A stretch of DNA of 9,124 bases from JAHFOW01 sp964370795 (GCA_964370795.1 CAYJME010000137.1:1-9124); one strand, 5' to 3'. Positions 1-8,178 are shown, counted from the stretch's first letter. Numbers and translations: made by a program. Notes: generated by a model from the letters alone, not told the origin.

Positions 1-1
1 C

Positions 2-814
2 AATAAAACTTTCGCACCACCAGAATACGATCTGGTAATTCTTGGAGATTCGCGTATATATCGCGGTGTGTCCCCTGAAGCAATAGAAAGCACCCTACCG
101 GGAACCAAAGCATTGAATTTCGGCTTTTCTGGGGCCGGTTACTATGGTGAATACCTAATTGAGGCGAAATCAAAATTGTCGCCGGATGCTAACCCGCCTA
201 TTCTCCTTCTGGGTATTACGCCACATTCTCTAACCCCCAACGGCGCCATCAACGAACATTTTACGCAAGAAACCAATCGTCCTCCTATTTATCAAATCAT
301 GTATACGCGTCTCCCAAAATTGATGGATTTGTTGGATCCCATAGATCCAGCCCTCGTTTTTATTGATTTCGCAAGCGTAACAAATTTAGTCGATTTACCG
401 GGCGAAGATATTTGGTCATACAACCAAGTTTTTAATCAAAGTGGCTGGATTTCCTCCTCTAGATTTCCCGTCCAGCCTGATTATGCACTTAAAACGTACA
501 AAGAGATATTTCTAAATAACCACGTGGATGAATTTGTTGTAAACAGTTTATTGTGGAGTATTGATAATTGGGTCGAAAATGGAATATTAGTCTTTGGTTT
601 CCGAATGCCTACCACGGCCGAGATGATACGCCTGGAAGATGAAATGAGCGGATTCGATGAGCAGGAATTCGTCTCTCGCTTTGAGCAGGCGGGGGGGCAT
701 TGGCTGACCATTTGTGGGGATTGTTATGCAAGCTACGATGGCTCTCACCTTTTGGCCGAAGAAGCAATTCAACTTTCTATGGAGCTTGGTCGCTTAATGT
801 TGGAGCAGAAATAA
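2..814 (+). CDS. SGNH/GDSL-type hydrolase-like protein, 5'-truncated by the window edge
   Basis: The frame is open from the first bases of the window, so the true start lies upstream; the GTG at 68 is internal. The visible 270 residues begin just before an SGNH block I motif: a hydrophobic strand followed by GDSR (G15-D16-S17-R18 of the fragment, nt 44-55), with Ser17 the candidate nucleophile. NFGFSGAGYYG follows, resembling block II. Near the C-terminus YDGSHL supplies the Asp-x-x-His pair (D246/H249 of the fragment, nt 737-748). In this superfamily these residues form the Ser-Asp-His triad of esterases and of AlgX/DltD-like acyl-transfer proteins. No membrane segment is visible in the part seen; an N-terminal anchor could lie upstream. 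The neighbouring glycan operon suggests acylation or deacylation of a polysaccharide, but this is inference, and the gene is convergent with the operon, not part of it. The SGNH-like fold is fairly sure; the substrate is unknown. Confidence 0.75.
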   Translation, partial: NKTFAPPEYDLVILGDSRIYRGVSPEAIESTLPGTKALNFGFSGAGYYGEYLIEAKSKLSPDANPPILLLGITPHSLTPNGAINEHFTQETNRPPIYQIMYTRLPKLMDLLDPIDPALVFIDFASVTNLVDLPGEDIWSYNQVFNQSGWISSSRFPVQPDYALKTYKEIFLNNHVDEFVVNSLLWSIDNWVENGILVFGFRMPTTAEMIRLEDEMSGFDEQEFVSRFEQAGGHWLTICGDCYASYDGSHLLAEEAIQLSMELGRLMLEQK

Positions 815-841
815 TTCTTGCCGCTAATTTACAGTTTACAG
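815..841. other. Short convergent intergenic gap without recognisable terminator
   Basis: Only 27 nt separate the stop of the SGNH gene from the stop of the 746-aa glycosyltransferase gene. The gap holds short direct repeats (GCTAATT, overlapping into the flank, and TTACAG twice) but no GC-rich hairpin with a T-run for either direction. Termination is either Rho-dependent or lies within the opposing genes. Confidence 0.5.
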
Positions 842-3082
842 CTAATTGGTATCTAAAGATATTGGAATGAATTGTGCGTCCTTGATAAAAACATCCCCGA
901 AATTGTCGATGAGAATTGGCGACAAGCTGATGTCAAATGAGTTGCCCAGCAGTGGAGATGACAGAAGCATCGCCCGCGTCTGCCACTCTGGAAAACGGCC
1001 GACATCCAAATATCCTTCGGTATCCGAAACACTCCAATAAAGTAACGCAGCAGGCTCGCGATTTTGAACCGTGACTGAATAAAGATAAATTTTCCCGGCC
1101 TCTAAAGTAACTCTTATATCAAAAACTCGGGGATCGTAAAAAAACGAGTATTTATTGCTTACCCGTAACTCCCAATGTGGGCCCTCGGAACTAGCCATCA
1201 AAATCGCTTGAATGTAACCGCCGTGAGTGGGAAGAGGTGGAGAACCAAGTAGATTAATTTGATCTTCAACAGAGAAACAGTTTCTAAATAGTTTCGGGTC
1301 CACGGGAATATAAGCCCAATCAGCCGCTTGCAGGCTGCGTGCCTTAATCCATGCATCATAGGCTACACATAGCTCTCCACCATTCAGCGCAGCTGCGTAC
1401 AGCTCCATATAGTTTCTTGCACTATTGACCTTTTCCGACTCAATAGTTGCCTGAACCATTTGTGCATCTGCTTCTTCCGAACTAAGGGTGCGGGCCATCA
1501 CTAGTCTCGAGTGACCCAGATCGCCGTATGTTCCCACCTGCCACCAAGTTGCAGGCGCTTCATCCAAGTAATCATCCCAGTAAATCAAGTAACCGCTCTC
1601 TACCAAATCTAGTTCATCGGATCCAATGACGTCCATTTTGGAGGACGCCATTAGATATTCACCTGAATATTGCGATTGATAATCAAATTGTCTCAAAATT
1701 TCCCGATCGTTAAGAATATAAACCGGATATTCAGGAGATGCTTCAACCGCCTGAAAAACTTGTTGCATTGATCCGATTCGCGATCGTTCCGCTTCGACAC
1801 GTTCCCACATGGACGGGATCAAAGCCAACACCAGACCGGTCAGCAGAATTATCCCGACAGAACCATGAGCCTTCCTTTTTTGGGGAAGAATTATCGCTGA
1901 GCTTGCCACCAATGCAACGAATACGATCCCGCCTAAGATACGTAAGACATACATCAATGAGGCCAAAGAAATCCAGCCATATCCCTTAAATGAAACTATT
2001 AATCGCTCTTGCCCTTTAATCGCTAAACAAGCAGTCGCAAGTGTCAGTAATGCCACCCATATGATAGATCGATATGTAAGTTGGGAGACCACATGGGCAA
2101 AATATCCGGCCGCTAACATTGCGAGCGGGAAAAAACTCATTATCAGAAATGGATCCTCTATCATTTGCATCCCAGGCGATTGGGCAAACCGCAATAGAAA
2201 CCCGATTGCACTGACGCCAAACCATAACAGGAGCAAACCATTCTGCTGCGAAAATCTCCAGACAGAAAAAGGTAGGACAATAAAGACCAAGGGCAGCAAC
2301 AAGACAGCCTCAGGCTGTTCTAGCAAAAAAGTATAGACAATGTCTAGGCCTCCGACCTGCAGAACACCAATAACTAGACCAGCAAGAAGGAGAACACCTA
2401 ATAAAGGAAAGGATTTAGGTCGATTGTGTCGCTTCCAGAGATAAGCTATCAAACACAATAAAGCCAAAACGAAACCCAAAAAAGTATCAGCATAAAAAAG
2501 GACAATAGCGGCAAACAATCCACAATAAAATGACCAACTACTTTTATCCCTCTCCCAAGATAGGAATAGAAAAACAGAAGAAGCAAACAGAAAGACTAAT
2601 GGTACAGTGGGCAGAAGAACCGTGGAAAGAAATATATCTAAGGGAAGTACGGCCCAAAACAAACCCGCCAACAAAGCCGTTTTTTCATTAAAAAGCAATT
2701 TCGCTAGGGCATAAATAATTACCACTGTAAATAGGGAACAAAACAAGGGCCAAAAGGTGCTGGTAATGTCATTAACTCCACCGATAATGTAAAGCAAGCT
2801 GAGAGGAGCATAAACAATTAATGTTTGGATCCCAAATTCGGCGGCCAAATCCTTGCCCCCGTCAAAAAGGGCTGGAACATCCAGGGATCTGATGGCGGAA
2901 CCAATCTCATGTTTTACAGCATCAACGATACTCCAGTCGGTCTCTGCTATCTTGAGACTCTCATCCCCTCCCACGCCCACATAGAAAAACAGGCGCAACA
3001 ACAAGGCGAATAGGACCAACAGAATTATTTCCAAAAATTGGGACCGCCCTTGAAGTCCTCTCACCGCATGAGGAAAAATCAT
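842..3082 (-). CDS. GT-C (PMT/ArnT-like) membrane glycosyltransferase with extra C-terminal soluble domain
   Basis: This 746-residue protein has a basic N-terminus, a first membrane helix (about 16-35) and then GVGGDES, whose D40 sits where GT-C enzymes carry the first-loop catalytic acid. Many more hydrophobic segments run to about residue 422. Residues 423-746 are soluble and probably exoplasmic: about 435-535 align with the C-terminus of the upstream 551-aa paralog, about 540-610 look helical, and about 615-745 look like a beta-sandwich, possibly carbohydrate-binding. The two proteins share the pattern YAP..LLY, N, P, CSL and IY, then LLP..PL and W.R, so they are tandem paralogs. This copy has LPTVP where the sister has LPDGP, and lacks the sister's ARNF motif, so activity may be altered or lost. 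It starts at ATG 3082 in an ATGA overlap with the upstream gene, implying translational coupling. Family members normally transfer sugars from polyprenyl-phosphate donors outside the membrane; the substrate here is unknown. Confidence 0.8.
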   Translation of the reverse strand: MIFPHAVRGLQGRSQFLEIILLVLFALLLRLFFYVGVGGDESLKIAETDWSIVDAVKHEIGSAIRSLDVPALFDGGKDLAAEFGIQTLIVYAPLSLLYIIGGVNDITSTFWPLFCSLFTVVIIYALAKLLFNEKTALLAGLFWAVLPLDIFLSTVLLPTVPLVFLFASSVFLFLSWERDKSSWSFYCGLFAAIVLFYADTFLGFVLALLCLIAYLWKRHNRPKSFPLLGVLLLAGLVIGVLQVGGLDIVYTFLLEQPEAVLLLPLVFIVLPFSVWRFSQQNGLLLLWFGVSAIGFLLRFAQSPGMQMIEDPFLIMSFFPLAMLAAGYFAHVVSQLTYRSIIWVALLTLATACLAIKGQERLIVSFKGYGWISLASLMYVLRILGGIVFVALVASSAIILPQKRKAHGSVGIILLTGLVLALIPSMWERVEAERSRIGSMQQVFQAVEASPEYPVYILNDREILRQFDYQSQYSGEYLMASSKMDVIGSDELDLVESGYLIYWDDYLDEAPATWWQVGTYGDLGHSRLVMARTLSSEEADAQMVQATIESEKVNSARNYMELYAAALNGGELCVAYDAWIKARSLQAADWAYIPVDPKLFRNCFSVEDQINLLGSPPLPTHGGYIQAILMASSEGPHWELRVSNKYSFFYDPRVFDIRVTLEAGKIYLYSVTVQNREPAALLYWSVSDTEGYLDVGRFPEWQTRAMLLSSPLLGNSFDISLSPILIDNFGDVFIKDAQFIPISLDTN

Positions 3083-4734
3083 TGGCTCGAACCTAAGCGG
3101 AATATCGACAGAGATGTTTGCGGATCGGAACCAAAGGAAGTTTGAAAAACCCAGTCCGCGGGAACATTTTCCAAAACACCAGTTAATACAATAAACCCTT
3201 GCCGTCCGGGTTCGGGATCCTCTATACGGATTTTGGCCTCTTTATCGTCTAATCCTATTCCAGACCAATCGTAGCCCAATTGGAAATCGCCCGCGTAATT
3301 GAGAGTCATCGCCAAACCTTGGTCCCGGACAAAGATTGTGTGAGCCGGATTCTCGTTCCAAAAGGTGTAGCTATCCCGGGCATTGGCAAGGATTTGTTGG
3401 CGATCCATATACATGAGTGCATGATATGGAAGAACGGGTTTCAACGATGCAATTGATATGAGGATCACAAAAACTCCCGCAAAAACGGGAAGCATTTTGT
3501 TTTCCTTTCGCAGGACAAAAAGAGGACTTATTGCCGTTCCCGCTAATATTAGGGCCGGGGAAATTTCTACCCAGGCAGGCACTTGTCCACTGTATAAATT
3601 CGGTTTCAGCACCCACGCCAATCCCGCTACGGAAAGGGCTATCCCTGGCAACAGCCATACCGCTATTCGTGTATCGAGGGCCTCACTCAAATACAAAGCC
3701 GCCACGATGATCAAGGGGGGTAAAACAAACAGAAAATTGCGCGCCTCATTGAAACCTTCTATTGGAATGTAGGTAAAGAGATTTGTCTCAATACTCCCCC
3801 ATTCGTAATAGAGGAATAAAACGGCCAGCCATACTAAAAGCCATTTGAGTTCACGTCTGCGCCTTGCCAGGCTGAAAAAAACCGCGACAAGGAAAAGCGG
3901 AGCCCAAAAAACAAGGAGGATAGATTGAGAAAATCGAATCGAGGAAAAATCGAGTTCGGTTGCTCCCAAGAATAAAAATCCACCTAAATCCGTGGCCGTG
4001 CGAGCGAGGGAGACAAGAAAAGGACGGGGTTGTATGCTGGCAAAGGCAAATAAACCCGCAAATAACAAAATGATCGCAATAGGCACAACAATTTTTCCTC
4101 GAGATAGTTGAACTATTTTCTTCACTGGCCTTTGGTCCTGCAAGTTCAATCTGGTCCAAATTCTGGCTCCGACGAAAATGAGGACAAAGAACCCTGTAGT
4201 AATCGCCAAGGGCTTAATCAATATTGCCCACACGAGCATTGCGCTGCTAATTGCCAAAAGGATCCACCGCTTCTTTTTTGTATTCCTATCCCACAAGAAA
4301 AGAAAATATACTGAACCCGTACTGAAAGCGGCTAATGGTCCATCCGGTAACAGGATCGAAGCTAAATGTACATCTAACGAAAGAAACGTCCATAAGGTGG
4401 CAGCCACGAGACCCGCAGATATTCCCCCATACAATCGGGTGATCAAGTAAATAAATACTATCGTTAACAACGAACAGGCTATGGGGTAAATCAGCGTAGT
4501 GACTTCGTTCGGGCCAAATAACTTGTAAAGTAGGGCGACAGGTGCATACAGCGCCAATCGGGATGTTCCCGACCAGCCTCCAAGATGTAGGCGTCCCTGC
4601 GATAGCTCGTAAGCAGCGTGCGCATAATTTAACGCGTCCCCGCGCACAAGATCAGTGAAGAAAATAAGCCGCACAATAAGAGCGGCGACTAAAATAACAA
4701 ATAGCGCGAAGGCAACTTTGGCCTTGGCTGACAG
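3079..4734 (-). CDS. GT-C (PMT/ArnT-like) membrane glycosyltransferase, probable CTG start
   Basis: The protein has 551 residues if begun at CTG 4734. The nearest conventional start, GTG 4674, would delete the first membrane helix and begin two residues before the first loop. From CTG the N-terminus is a short basic segment (SAKAK) followed by a helix over about 7-27, then DLVRGDALNY, with D33 as the expected first-loop acid of GT-C enzymes. LLPDGPL (D131) matches the second conserved acid in PMT_2-type proteins, and GFNEARNFLFVLPP (about 327-340) a conserved late loop. About ten or more hydrophobic segments run to about residue 430, followed by a soluble domain of about 115 residues. AGGAGG lies 8 nt before the CTG and overlaps the TAG stop of the dehydrogenase gene, which is in the same frame. 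The gene overlaps the downstream paralog by 4 nt. Likely role: transfer of a lipid-phosphate-linked sugar to a glycan, lipid or protein on the outer face of the membrane. The family is secure; the start codon and substrate are inferred. Confidence 0.82.
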   Translation of the reverse strand: MSAKAKVAFALFVILVAALIVRLIFFTDLVRGDALNYAHAAYELSQGRLHLGGWSGTSRLALYAPVALLYKLFGPNEVTTLIYPIACSLLTIVFIYLITRLYGGISAGLVAATLWTFLSLDVHLASILLPDGPLAAFSTGSVYFLFLWDRNTKKKRWILLAISSAMLVWAILIKPLAITTGFFVLIFVGARIWTRLNLQDQRPVKKIVQLSRGKIVVPIAIILLFAGLFAFASIQPRPFLVSLARTATDLGGFLFLGATELDFSSIRFSQSILLVFWAPLFLVAVFFSLARRRRELKWLLVWLAVLFLYYEWGSIETNLFTYIPIEGFNEARNFLFVLPPLIIVAALYLSEALDTRIAVWLLPGIALSVAGLAWVLKPNLYSGQVPAWVEISPALILAGTAISPLFVLRKENKMLPVFAGVFVILISIASLKPVLPYHALMYMDRQQILANARDSYTFWNENPAHTIFVRDQGLAMTLNYAGDFQLGYDWSGIGLDDKEAKIRIEDPEPGRQGFIVLTGVLENVPADWVFQTSFGSDPQTSLSIFRLGSSQ

Positions 4735-4742
4735 CTTGGGTT

Positions 4743-4748
4743 CCTCCT
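4743..4748 (-). promoter_or_regulatory. Strong Shine-Dalgarno (AGGAGG) overlapping the upstream stop codon
   Basis: On the minus strand the dehydrogenase gene ends in TAG (4749-4747), and AGGAGG occupies 4748-4743, so the last two bases of the stop are the first two of the ribosome binding site. The next 8 nt lead to CTG at 4734-4732. This spacing is ideal and is the main reason for choosing the CTG start over GTG 4674, which lies 68 nt from the motif. The layout suits termination-reinitiation between the two genes. Confidence 0.75.
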
Positions 4749-6078
4749 ACGCCTTCTTTGCCCCGACTCCAACGCCAGCATAAGCGAATTCGGCGTTTTT
4801 TATCTCGTTTCTGAAGAGTCCGCGGCCGTCAATTATAATTGAGCCGCGCATTGAATCCACAAGTTTCTTTAGATCTAGCTTCACATATTCACGATGCTTG
4901 ACCATTAGCACGGCCGCATCACAATCGTTGGCCTTTTTGAATAGGTCTCCTTGGTACTCCTTAATATAAGGATCGTGGATGATTACTTCGGCGCCCAATT
5001 CTCGCAACACGCGGGCCACGACTTGACTTGGAGTATTCCGGATATCATCGGTATCCTCTAAGTATGAATATCCCATGATTAAAATCTTGGTTCCATTCAA
5101 TTGTTTACTAGGCCGTTCCAATCGTTCCACCAATAAATCAACAACGTGCAGGGGCATGAAATCATTTATTTCGCGTGCGGCAGCGATTAACTGGACGGGG
5201 ACTTTACTGCCACTCGCACCGTAAACCAACAGCCAAGGATCTTTGGGAATGCAATGCCCTCCCACGCCCGCCCCAGGCAGTAACATCTGCCTTCCGGGGC
5301 TTTTGTTAACTAGCTCACGAACCCTCCACACGTCGCCCCCAACGGCCTCCGCGATCAAAGCAACTTCATTCGCAAAAGCAATCTGAACATCCCGATATGC
5401 ATTTTCGGTAGTTTTCACTAATTCGGCAGTAACACAATCAGTGACATCTAGATCGCCCCCAATTACCTGCCGGTAAAGCGCAGCCATAGTTTGCGCAGTT
5501 TCCTCGGTCATCCCTCCTACCACACGACTTAAAGATCTTAGGTTCTGCAACAACTTGCCCGGCATTACCCGTTCTGGGCAATGTCCCAGAAAGAAAGTTT
5601 GGTTCACTTTTTTACCGCTGCCATTTTCAATTGCAGGTTTTACTAATTTCTCCATTGTCCCCGGTGCAACCGTTGACTCCACAACGACAAGGGCGCCGTC
5701 CTTAAGATTGGGTCCTAAATGTTTAAGGCATTCCTGCAAAGCTTCATAGCGCGGGATATGTTGATCATCCACCGGTGTTTCGACGCAAATTAGTAGTACG
5801 TCTCGATCCTGTAACCTTTTATAGTTAGTTGTCGTTTCCAGGCGATGGCTTGATACAACTTCGGTTAAGAGATCCTGCAGCCCGGGCTCGTCTCCTTCTA
5901 TGGGCAGGATTCCACCATTAATTTGCGCGATTCTTGAAGCATTAATATCAACGCCAAGCACATTGAATCGTGCCTTGGCAAAAACGCAAGCGACCGGAAG
6001 TCCAACATAACCCATACCAATGATGGCAAGTTTGGCTTCCTTATCGCTGATTAATTTATGTAATTCCTTAAGTCCCAT
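4747..6078 (-). CDS. wbpA: UDP-N-acetylhexosamine 6-dehydrogenase (WbpA/WecC-type nucleotide-sugar dehydrogenase)
   Basis: This cytosolic NAD-dependent enzyme oxidises C6 of a UDP-HexNAc to the uronate in two steps; in this context it probably converts UDP-GlcNAc to UDP-GlcNAcA, the first step of UDP-GlcNAc(3NAc)A synthesis. The 443 residues match the usual family length. Visible motifs are the N-terminal Rossmann GMGYVGLP (21-28) with acidic D44 ending strand 2, ESTVAPGT (134-141), CPER (167-170), central-domain VKTTENAYR with K222 and N226, and GGHCIPKDP (273-281), whose C276 is the catalytic thiol next to K279 and D280. The UDP-binding C-domain has GYSYLEDTDDIRNTP (336-350), with Leu where UDP-glucose dehydrogenases usually have Lys; CPER with this variant favours the HexNAc-type subgroup over UDP-glucose dehydrogenase. 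ATG 6078 lies 9 nt after the oxidoreductase stop, with no clear Shine-Dalgarno. The exact substrate (GlcNAc or ManNAc form) cannot be settled from sequence alone. Confidence 0.9.
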   Translation of the reverse strand: MGLKELHKLISDKEAKLAIIGMGYVGLPVACVFAKARFNVLGVDINASRIAQINGGILPIEGDEPGLQDLLTEVVSSHRLETTTNYKRLQDRDVLLICVETPVDDQHIPRYEALQECLKHLGPNLKDGALVVVESTVAPGTMEKLVKPAIENGSGKKVNQTFFLGHCPERVMPGKLLQNLRSLSRVVGGMTEETAQTMAALYRQVIGGDLDVTDCVTAELVKTTENAYRDVQIAFANEVALIAEAVGGDVWRVRELVNKSPGRQMLLPGAGVGGHCIPKDPWLLVYGASGSKVPVQLIAAAREINDFMPLHVVDLLVERLERPSKQLNGTKILIMGYSYLEDTDDIRNTPSQVVARVLRELGAEVIIHDPYIKEYQGDLFKKANDCDAAVLMVKHREYVKLDLKKLVDSMRGSIIIDGRGLFRNEIKNAEFAYAGVGVGAKKA

Positions 6079-6087
6079 AGGATATTT

Positions 6088-7083
6088 CTACAAATAGATG
6101 ACTTGGTTGGTTTTTCCAGATTCGATCAGAGCCAGCGCTATTCGCAAAGCCGCCAAACCATCTTGGCCTGAAATAGGCACATCTTTGTCTTCAACAATCG
6201 ACTCAATAAAGGCCTTCAGCTCCGCTCGTAAAGGTTCTTCGCGATATAACGGGTAACGCACCATACGGCCCTCACTCACTCCCTTTATGGTGCGCAGCGT
6301 GGGCCATAATTCATTTTCTATCTCGGCATTTTCAAAGAAAAACAGATCTTGTGTCAAATCGTTTACCTGGAACATGCCTCTTTCGCCAAGCACTAAGATT
6401 TCGCGCACCTTGGTAGGAGTCAACCAATTAATCTCAAGCGCCCCCGTCACATTACCAGGAAAATGAAGAAGGCCAAATAAAAGGTCTTCGTAATCAGTGT
6501 GTAATCGACGTTCAATCTCGGCGTACAAACGCAATGGATCAGCTCCTGTGAGAAATCGCATAATATCGATATCGTGTGGAGCAAGATCAATCACAACGCC
6601 AACGTCGCGAATACGTGCCGGGAAAGGCCCCACCCGGCGACAAAAAATTTGGAAAATGCGCCCTAGATCATTTTCTTCTAGTTTTTGGCGTAATGATCGA
6701 ATGGCGGGATTAAACCTCACAATATGCCCTACCATGAGTTTGCGCCTCTGCTCGGCCGCGAGCTTGATCAACCTCTGGCCCTGTTCCAATGTTGAGGCGA
6801 TGGGCTTTTCAATCAACACGTGCGCGCCAGCTTGCAGCACTGCGCCAGCAACCTCTTCATGCATAGCCGTAGGCACAGCCACACTGACCACATCGGGGGT
6901 TTTTTTCTCGAGCAGTTCTACATAGTTAGTGAAGGTCTCTGCGCCGTATTTAAGGCCGATATTTTCAGCCACCTTTTGATCAGAATCGGCGACTCCAACG
7001 AGTCTGACATCGGGCAAGTCCGCATAAATGCGCGCGTGATTTCCCCCCATCGCGCCCACACCTATAACAGCTGCTTTGACCAC
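6088..7083 (-). CDS. wbpB: Gfo/Idh/MocA-family oxidoreductase, WbpB-like UDP-GlcNAcA 3-dehydrogenase
   Basis: This 331-residue NAD-dependent oxidoreductase probably oxidises C3 of UDP-GlcNAcA to the 3-keto sugar used by the adjacent aminotransferase. In characterised WbpB/WlbA systems the bound cofactor is regenerated with 2-oxoglutarate. The N-terminal Rossmann fold has GVGAMG (8-13), with acidic D33 and D35 after strand 2. EKP at 92-94 carries the family lysine (K93), and DLAPHDID (166-173) carries the D166/H170 pair typical of Gfo/Idh/MocA catalytic sites. The substrate-binding C-domain runs to the end without truncation. The start is GTG 7083, the only position giving the normal short lead into the Rossmann strand; it lies 6 nt after the aminotransferase stop and has no strong ribosome binding site. 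Family is certain; the WbpB role rests on its place between wbpE- and wbpA-like genes. Confidence 0.88.
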   Translation of the reverse strand: MVKAAVIGVGAMGGNHARIYADLPDVRLVGVADSDQKVAENIGLKYGAETFTNYVELLEKKTPDVVSVAVPTAMHEEVAGAVLQAGAHVLIEKPIASTLEQGQRLIKLAAEQRRKLMVGHIVRFNPAIRSLRQKLEENDLGRIFQIFCRRVGPFPARIRDVGVVIDLAPHDIDIMRFLTGADPLRLYAEIERRLHTDYEDLLFGLLHFPGNVTGALEINWLTPTKVREILVLGERGMFQVNDLTQDLFFFENAEIENELWPTLRTIKGVSEGRMVRYPLYREEPLRAELKAFIESIVEDKDVPISGQDGLAALRIALALIESGKTNQVIYL

Positions 7084-7089
7084 GGCTTG

Positions 7090-8178
7090 CTAAGCCCGGA
7101 GGGCTGCTGTAAATTCATTCACTGCAGCCACAATGGTTTCCAAATCGGATGAGGAAAGTCCTGGATGGACCGGGAGGGATAGGACTTCCTCCGCCGCCCG
7201 TTCGGCTTCGGGAAGGGAAAGTTGATAACCCAATTCGCGCGTATAGTAGCTTTGGTTGTGCACGGGAACGGGATAGTAGACCCCACAACCCACTGCGCGT
7301 TCCTGCAGGTACTTTAGCATCTGATCGCGCTGGCCATTGGGCACCCGGATGGTGTATTGGTGATACACGTGCTCATAACCATTCTGCACTGCAGGAGTGA
7401 CTACGCCTTTTAGATTTTGGTTCAGGTAATTCGCGTTCTGCTGCCTAGCGCCATTGAACTTCTTCAGTTTTTTGAGCTGTTCGAAGCCGATGGCCGCATG
7501 GACATCTGTCATACGGAAATTAAATCCCAGATCGTCGTGATAATAGCGGCGCCGCATGCCATGTTGTCGCAAAATTCGACATTCATCTGCAAACTTCTCA
7601 TCGTTTGTAGTAATCATGCCGCCTTCTGCCGAGGTCATATTTTTTGTAGGATAAAGCGAAAAAGTGCCGGTTCCAAAAGATCCCACTGTTTTACCTTTGT
7701 ACGTCGCCCCGTGACTCTGGCAGGCATCTTCGATAACAATCAAATTGTGTTTTTTGGCAATGGCCATAATTGCATCCATATCACAGCTCAAACCAAAAAG
7801 GTGTATGGGCATGATGGCCCGGGTCCTTTCAGTGATGGCAGCCTCGATCTTGGCGGGATCAAGATTGAATGTAATAGGATCGATATCCACAAAAACCGGT
7901 TGGGCTCCCGTATACAAAATGCTATTAGCAGAAGCGATAAAGGTGAACGAACTGGTGATGACCTCATCCTCCTCTCCGAGCTTGTGGGCGAGAAGAGCTG
8001 TATGAAGCGCAGTCGTTCCAGATGAAGTTGCCACCGCCCAAGAAGTCCCGCACATTTCAGCAAAGGCTTTCTCAAAAGCAGCTACGCGCGGCCCTTGTGC
8101 CAGAACACCTGAATCCAATACTTCCAATACCGCTTGCTTTTCTTCTTCGCCCATCAACGGTTTTGCAATAGGGATCAT
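7090..8178 (-). CDS. wbpE: DegT/DnrJ/EryC1-family PLP aminotransferase, WbpE-like
   Basis: This 362-residue fold-type I sugar aminotransferase probably transfers an amino group, normally from glutamate, to C3 of UDP-3-keto-GlcNAcA, giving UDP-GlcNAc(3NH2)A. Motifs in order are the N-terminal IPIAKP, SSGTTAL (52-58) for phosphate binding, EDACQSHGA (150-158), where D151 pairs with the pyridine nitrogen and Q154 is typical of the family, SLYPTKNM (174-181) with Schiff-base lysine K179, EGGMITT (185-191), and GFNFRMTD (218-225). YYPVPVHNQ (301-309) is a common C-domain signature. ATG 8178 is preceded by GGAG at 8190-8187 with 8 nt spacing and overlaps the acetyltransferase stop as ATGA. The family is certain. 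QdtB- or perosamine-type aminotransferases are alternatives by family, but the neighbouring WbpD, WbpB and WbpA homologs support WbpE. Confidence 0.9.
   Translation of the reverse strand: MIPIAKPLMGEEEKQAVLEVLDSGVLAQGPRVAAFEKAFAEMCGTSWAVATSSGTTALHTALLAHKLGEEDEVITSSFTFIASANSILYTGAQPVFVDIDPITFNLDPAKIEAAITERTRAIMPIHLFGLSCDMDAIMAIAKKHNLIVIEDACQSHGATYKGKTVGSFGTGTFSLYPTKNMTSAEGGMITTNDEKFADECRILRQHGMRRRYYHDDLGFNFRMTDVHAAIGFEQLKKLKKFNGARQQNANYLNQNLKGVVTPAVQNGYEHVYHQYTIRVPNGQRDQMLKYLQERAVGCGVYYPVPVHNQSYYTRELGYQLSLPEAERAAEEVLSLPVHPGLSSSDLETIVAAVNEFTAALRA

Noticed and set aside
68..814. SGNH gene starting at GTG 68
   Set aside because: The frame is open to the window edge, and the block I GDSR motif lies upstream of 68, so that start would remove the nucleophile.
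840..872. Hairpin TATC-TAAA-GATA near the end of the operon as terminator
   Set aside because: The stem has only four or five AT-rich pairs and no T-run, so it is too weak to call.
3079..4674. GTG 4674 as start of the 551-aa GT-C gene
   Set aside because: It removes the first membrane helix, and the strong AGGAGG lies 68 nt away, whereas CTG 4734 has ideal spacing.
3079..6078. Readthrough fusion of dehydrogenase and GT-C across the in-frame TAG at 4747-4749
   Set aside because: Both proteins have full family length and the TAG overlaps a good ribosome binding site; separate genes explain the layout more simply.
7417..8025. 202-codon plus-strand open frame opposite the aminotransferase gene
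   Set aside because: It lies wholly antisense to a gene with all catalytic motifs and has no recognisable domain; it is a shadow frame.
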